DNA from: Gemmatimonadota bacterium
Lineage (GTDB): Bacteria > Gemmatimonadota > Gemmatimonadetes > Longimicrobiales > Gaopeijiaceae
Length of the DNA stretch: 7,772 bases
Direction: 5' to 3'
Assembly: GCA_003567615.1 (NCBI GenBank)
Contig: PWZC01000060.1
Coordinates: 1-7,772 of the forward strand
Position numbers and translations under genes: made by a program. This document shows, one piece after another, positions 5,938 to 7,772 of the stretch. The first letter of the stretch is position 1. Every line of letters starts with the position of its first letter. The notes beneath the pieces are model-generated. The model was not told the origin of the DNA, made no database searches, and saw nothing but the letters and a program-made list of their open reading frames with translations.

Positions 5938-7167
5938 TCAGGGACGGGCGATGAGGAGTGAGGTGAGGACCGGAGAGCGGGGCCGCGGATGGCGGATTCG
6001 GCTGAATCCGGCCTGTTTCAGGAGCCCGGTGAGCTCGTCCGGCGTCCGTGGTCGCCCCTGCCCCATGGCCATGAGATAGAGGGCGAAGTAGGCCGTACCC
6101 ACCGTCTCGGCGCCCCGGATCCCGGCCATGGGTTCGGCCACCAGCAGCGTCCCATCGGGAGGGATCACCGTACGGATCCGGCGGAGGAGCTTCACCACGT
6201 CCTCATCCTCGTGATCGTGGAGGATCCGCACCAGGGTGATGAGGTCGGCGCCGGTGGGAATCCGGTCGCGGAGGAAGTCGCCACCCACCAGGGTGAGTCG
6301 GCTCGGATCGGGGAAGTCGTCCAGATTGCGTCGGGCCACCTCCACCACCGGTGGCAGATCCAGGAGGGTGAGGCGGAGATCGGCGTGACGTCGCCCCACG
6401 GCCCGAAGGAAGGCGCCCTTCCCCCCACCAACATCCAGGACGTGATGGTGGTCGTGGAAGTCGTATCCGTCCAGGACCTCCTGCGCCACCATGGGCTGGG
6501 ATCCGGCCATGAGCTCGGAGTAGGGAGCCACATCGTCGGGATCGAGCCCCTCACGGTCGGCCCGTCCCGCGTAGGGCCAGTAGCCCTTGAGCCCCTCACC
6601 CTCCCGGGTTTCCCCATACAGAAGGGCCAACGGGTCCTCCAGGTCCCGGTAGAGGAGAACGTTGTGCTCCACCATCCGGGCCACCGATTCATTCCCCACC
6701 AGGGGGGCCCCCAGCGGCCCGAGTCCCACGCCGTCGGAGCCGGCCCAGCGGAGGAGGCGGATGGTCACCCCAGCGCCCAGGAAGCGGCGGAGACGGTCCG
6801 GCGGCACGTCGAATTCCCGGGCCAGCACGGAGACCCGCACCGGGCCCCGGGCGAGCCGATCGAAGAGGTCCAGGCGGATCAGGGCCAGAAGGGTCTGGGA
6901 GTAGACGAATCCGGCACAGATATCGAAGACCTGTCGGGACCGGGAGAGGGCGATGGGACGGGTCAGGGGGAAGGCGGCAGACCAGCGCTGGAAGCGCTGC
7001 GACGACAGGATCGCCGTCCATCGCTGGCGGAAGGACTCCACGATCCCGCGCACACGCCCCGGGGCCTCGTCTCCGGTCCGCCGGGAGCGGTCCGACGCCG
7101 GGCCTGAGCCGTTGGAAGAGGATGCAGACTCGCTCCGGCGGGTCGTGGTGGTCCGCGGTTCATTCAT
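5938..7167 (-). CDS. crtF: Hydroxy-carotenoid (demethylspheroidene-type) O-methyltransferase CrtF
   Basis: CrtF (409 aa) uses S-adenosylmethionine to methylate the tertiary 1-hydroxyl of acyclic carotenoids in the spheroidene/spirilloxanthin pathways. An N-terminal helical dimerisation/winged-helix part (about 75-160) includes FDICAGFVYSQTLLALIRLDL. CrtF-specific blocks EHNVLLYRDLEDPLALL and GLKGYWPYAGR follow. The SAM-binding motif VLDVGGGKGAFL is at 243-254, GGDFLRDRIPTGADL at 295-309, and RILHDHEDED (H317 or H319 the likely base) at 314-323. EPMAG and YLMAMGQGRPRT come near the end. The first ~45 residues are Ser/Thr/Arg-rich, unlike the conserved core and probably disordered. ATG at 7167 is chosen because it overlaps the bchD stop (ATGA) and has GGAGGG 6 nt upstream; the in-frame TTG at 7173 is not needed. 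crtF next to bchCXYZ is the classic purple order, but crtE is missing and bchD is upstream. The exact substrate cannot be read from the sequence. Confidence 0.93.
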   Translation of the reverse strand: MNEPRTTTTRRSESASSSNGSGPASDRSRRTGDEAPGRVRGIVESFRQRWTAILSSQRFQRWSAAFPLTRPIALSRSRQVFDICAGFVYSQTLLALIRLDLFDRLARGPVRVSVLAREFDVPPDRLRRFLGAGVTIRLLRWAGSDGVGLGPLGAPLVGNESVARMVEHNVLLYRDLEDPLALLYGETREGEGLKGYWPYAGRADREGLDPDDVAPYSELMAGSQPMVAQEVLDGYDFHDHHHVLDVGGGKGAFLRAVGRRHADLRLTLLDLPPVVEVARRNLDDFPDPSRLTLVGGDFLRDRIPTGADLITLVRILHDHEDEDVVKLLRRIRTVIPPDGTLLVAEPMAGIRGAETVGTAYFALYLMAMGQGRPRTPDELTGLLKQAGFSRIRHPRPRSPVLTSLLIARP

Positions 7168-7772
7168 GTCCAACCCTCCGAGGTGACACGATCCCGGATT
7201 CGCCTGGCATCGGCCCGGGGCAGGTGGTGGGCGTGACCACCGGCCGCGCCGGCGAGGTCGCGCAGGAAGTCCATCCCACGGGGAGAGGTATCCAGAACCA
7301 CAAAGGGGATCTGCTGCCGCTGGCCCTCCCGCGCCAGGGCCAGGGCATCATCCATGGCCGACGCACGGCCGCCCAGCCCCTGGCGATTGACGTTGGGCCG
7401 CCCATCCGAGAGGAGGAGGATCCGACAGGCCTTCCCGTCCCTCCGCCCGGCCACGGCCAGCTCCAGAGCCCGTTCGATGCCGCGGGCCATGGGCGTGCCC
7501 CCCCCGCCGGCCAGGCCCCTCAGGAGGCGCTTCGCCCGGGGGAGGGAGCGGGTGGGGGGCACAAGGACCCGGGCATTGCGGTCCCGGAAGACCACCAGGG
7601 CCACCTCTTCGCGGGACCGGTAGCTCTCTGCCAGGAGGAGCTCCACCGCCCCCTTGACCTCGCCCAGGCGGCGCATGGCCTGGGATCCCGAGGCATCCAC
7701 CACGAAGATGGAGCGACTCCCCAGGGGGCGAACCCGGATCTGGACCTGGATGTCCCCGGTCTCGATCCGGAG
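7164..7772 (-). CDS. bchD: Mg-chelatase subunit BchD, C-terminal VWA domain (5' end missing)
   Basis: The last 202 residues of BchD, open at the window edge; the N-terminal AAA-like part and the central Pro/acidic linker lie outside. The fragment is an integrin-I (von Willebrand A) domain with a complete metal-ion adhesion site: DASGS (D26, S28, S30 of the fragment), Thr93 in GGGTPMARG, and Asp123 in LLLSDGRPN. The segments VKGAVELLLAESYRSREEVALVVFRD and LVPPTRSLPRAKRLLRGLAGGGGTP are typical of BchD. BchD forms a double-ring complex with the ATPase BchI and bridges it to BchH for Mg2+ insertion into protoporphyrin IX. Its stop overlaps the crtF start by 4 nt, so the two are co-transcribed. 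ChlD and CoxE-like VWA proteins are alternatives, but the motifs and photosynthetic neighbours favour BchD. Confidence 0.9.
   Translation of the reverse strand, partial: LRIETGDIQVQIRVRPLGSRSIFVVDASGSQAMRRLGEVKGAVELLLAESYRSREEVALVVFRDRNARVLVPPTRSLPRAKRLLRGLAGGGGTPMARGIERALELAVAGRRDGKACRILLLSDGRPNVNRQGLGGRASAMDDALALAREGQRQQIPFVVLDTSPRGMDFLRDLAGAAGGHAHHLPRADARRIRDRVTSEGWT
7174..7179 (-). promoter_or_regulatory. Ribosome binding site of crtF
   Basis: GGAGGG on the - strand, 6 nt before the ATG at 7167, within the last codons of bchD. It supports ATG 7167 over the TTG at 7173, which would lie directly next to this element. Confidence 0.75.

Noticed and set aside
5989..7107. Open frame (372 codons) on the + strand opposite crtF
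   Set aside because: CrtF motifs are unmistakable on the - strand; this frame is His/Gly/Pro-rich with no family blocks.
7168..7173. TTG start two codons upstream of crtF ATG
   Set aside because: It would sit directly beside the ribosome binding site with no spacer; ATG 7167 has proper spacing and the ATGA overlap.
1..7772. Insertion sequences, CRISPR repeats, attachment sites or other mobile elements
   Set aside because: No transposase or integrase motifs, no regularly spaced direct repeats, and no terminal inverted repeats were seen at the suspected rearrangement junctions.

Overview
The window is a GC-rich piece of a bacterial photosynthesis gene cluster of the purple-bacterial (proteobacterial) type. 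Seven protein genes account for nearly all of it: six bacteriochlorophyll a genes (bchO, bchZ, bchY, bchX, bchC, bchD) and one carotenoid gene (crtF). The first and last (bchO, bchD) are cut by the window edges. The enzyme set implies an anoxygenic phototroph that makes bacteriochlorophyll a and methoxylated carotenoids. The host could be a proteobacterium or a member of another phylum, such as Gemmatimonadota, that carries a transferred purple-type cluster. I lean weakly to the latter because the gene order and several protein ends differ from the Rhodobacter pattern, but the sequence alone does not settle it.

Layout from left to right: the 3' part of bchO lies on the + strand (1-672). It converges, across a 43-bp gap, on a long set of genes all on the - strand. 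Read in their own direction these are bchD (3' part, enters at 7772, stops at 7164), crtF (7167-5938), a 194-bp intergenic region, then bchC (5743-4805), bchX (4808-3891), bchY (3891-2164) and bchZ (2164-716). All four adjacent pairs inside the two units overlap at start and stop: ATGA at bchD/crtF and bchC/bchX, TGATG at bchX/bchY and bchY/bchZ. Translation is therefore probably coupled within each unit.

The 194-bp gap between crtF and bchC is the regulatory centre. On the - strand it holds a factor-independent terminator-like hairpin just after crtF, then two TGT-N12-ACA palindromes 8 bp apart (the binding consensus of the PpsR/CrtJ photosynthesis repressor), then a TTGACA -35 element with an AT-rich -10 region, and the GTG start of bchC. 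This divides the run into a bchD-crtF unit and a separately controlled bchCXYZ unit.

The genes act together as follows. BchD (with BchI and BchH, not seen here) inserts Mg into protoporphyrin IX, and BchO is the alpha/beta-hydrolase protein associated with that step. BchX, BchY and BchZ form chlorophyllide a oxidoreductase, a nitrogenase-like enzyme that reduces ring B. BchC oxidises the 3-hydroxyethyl side chain to the acetyl group of bacteriochlorophyll a. CrtF O-methylates hydroxy-carotenoids. I found no unknown system. The features worth checking are the paired operator, the separation of bchO from bchD, the bchD-crtF linkage, and the unusual ends of BchY, BchX and CrtF.
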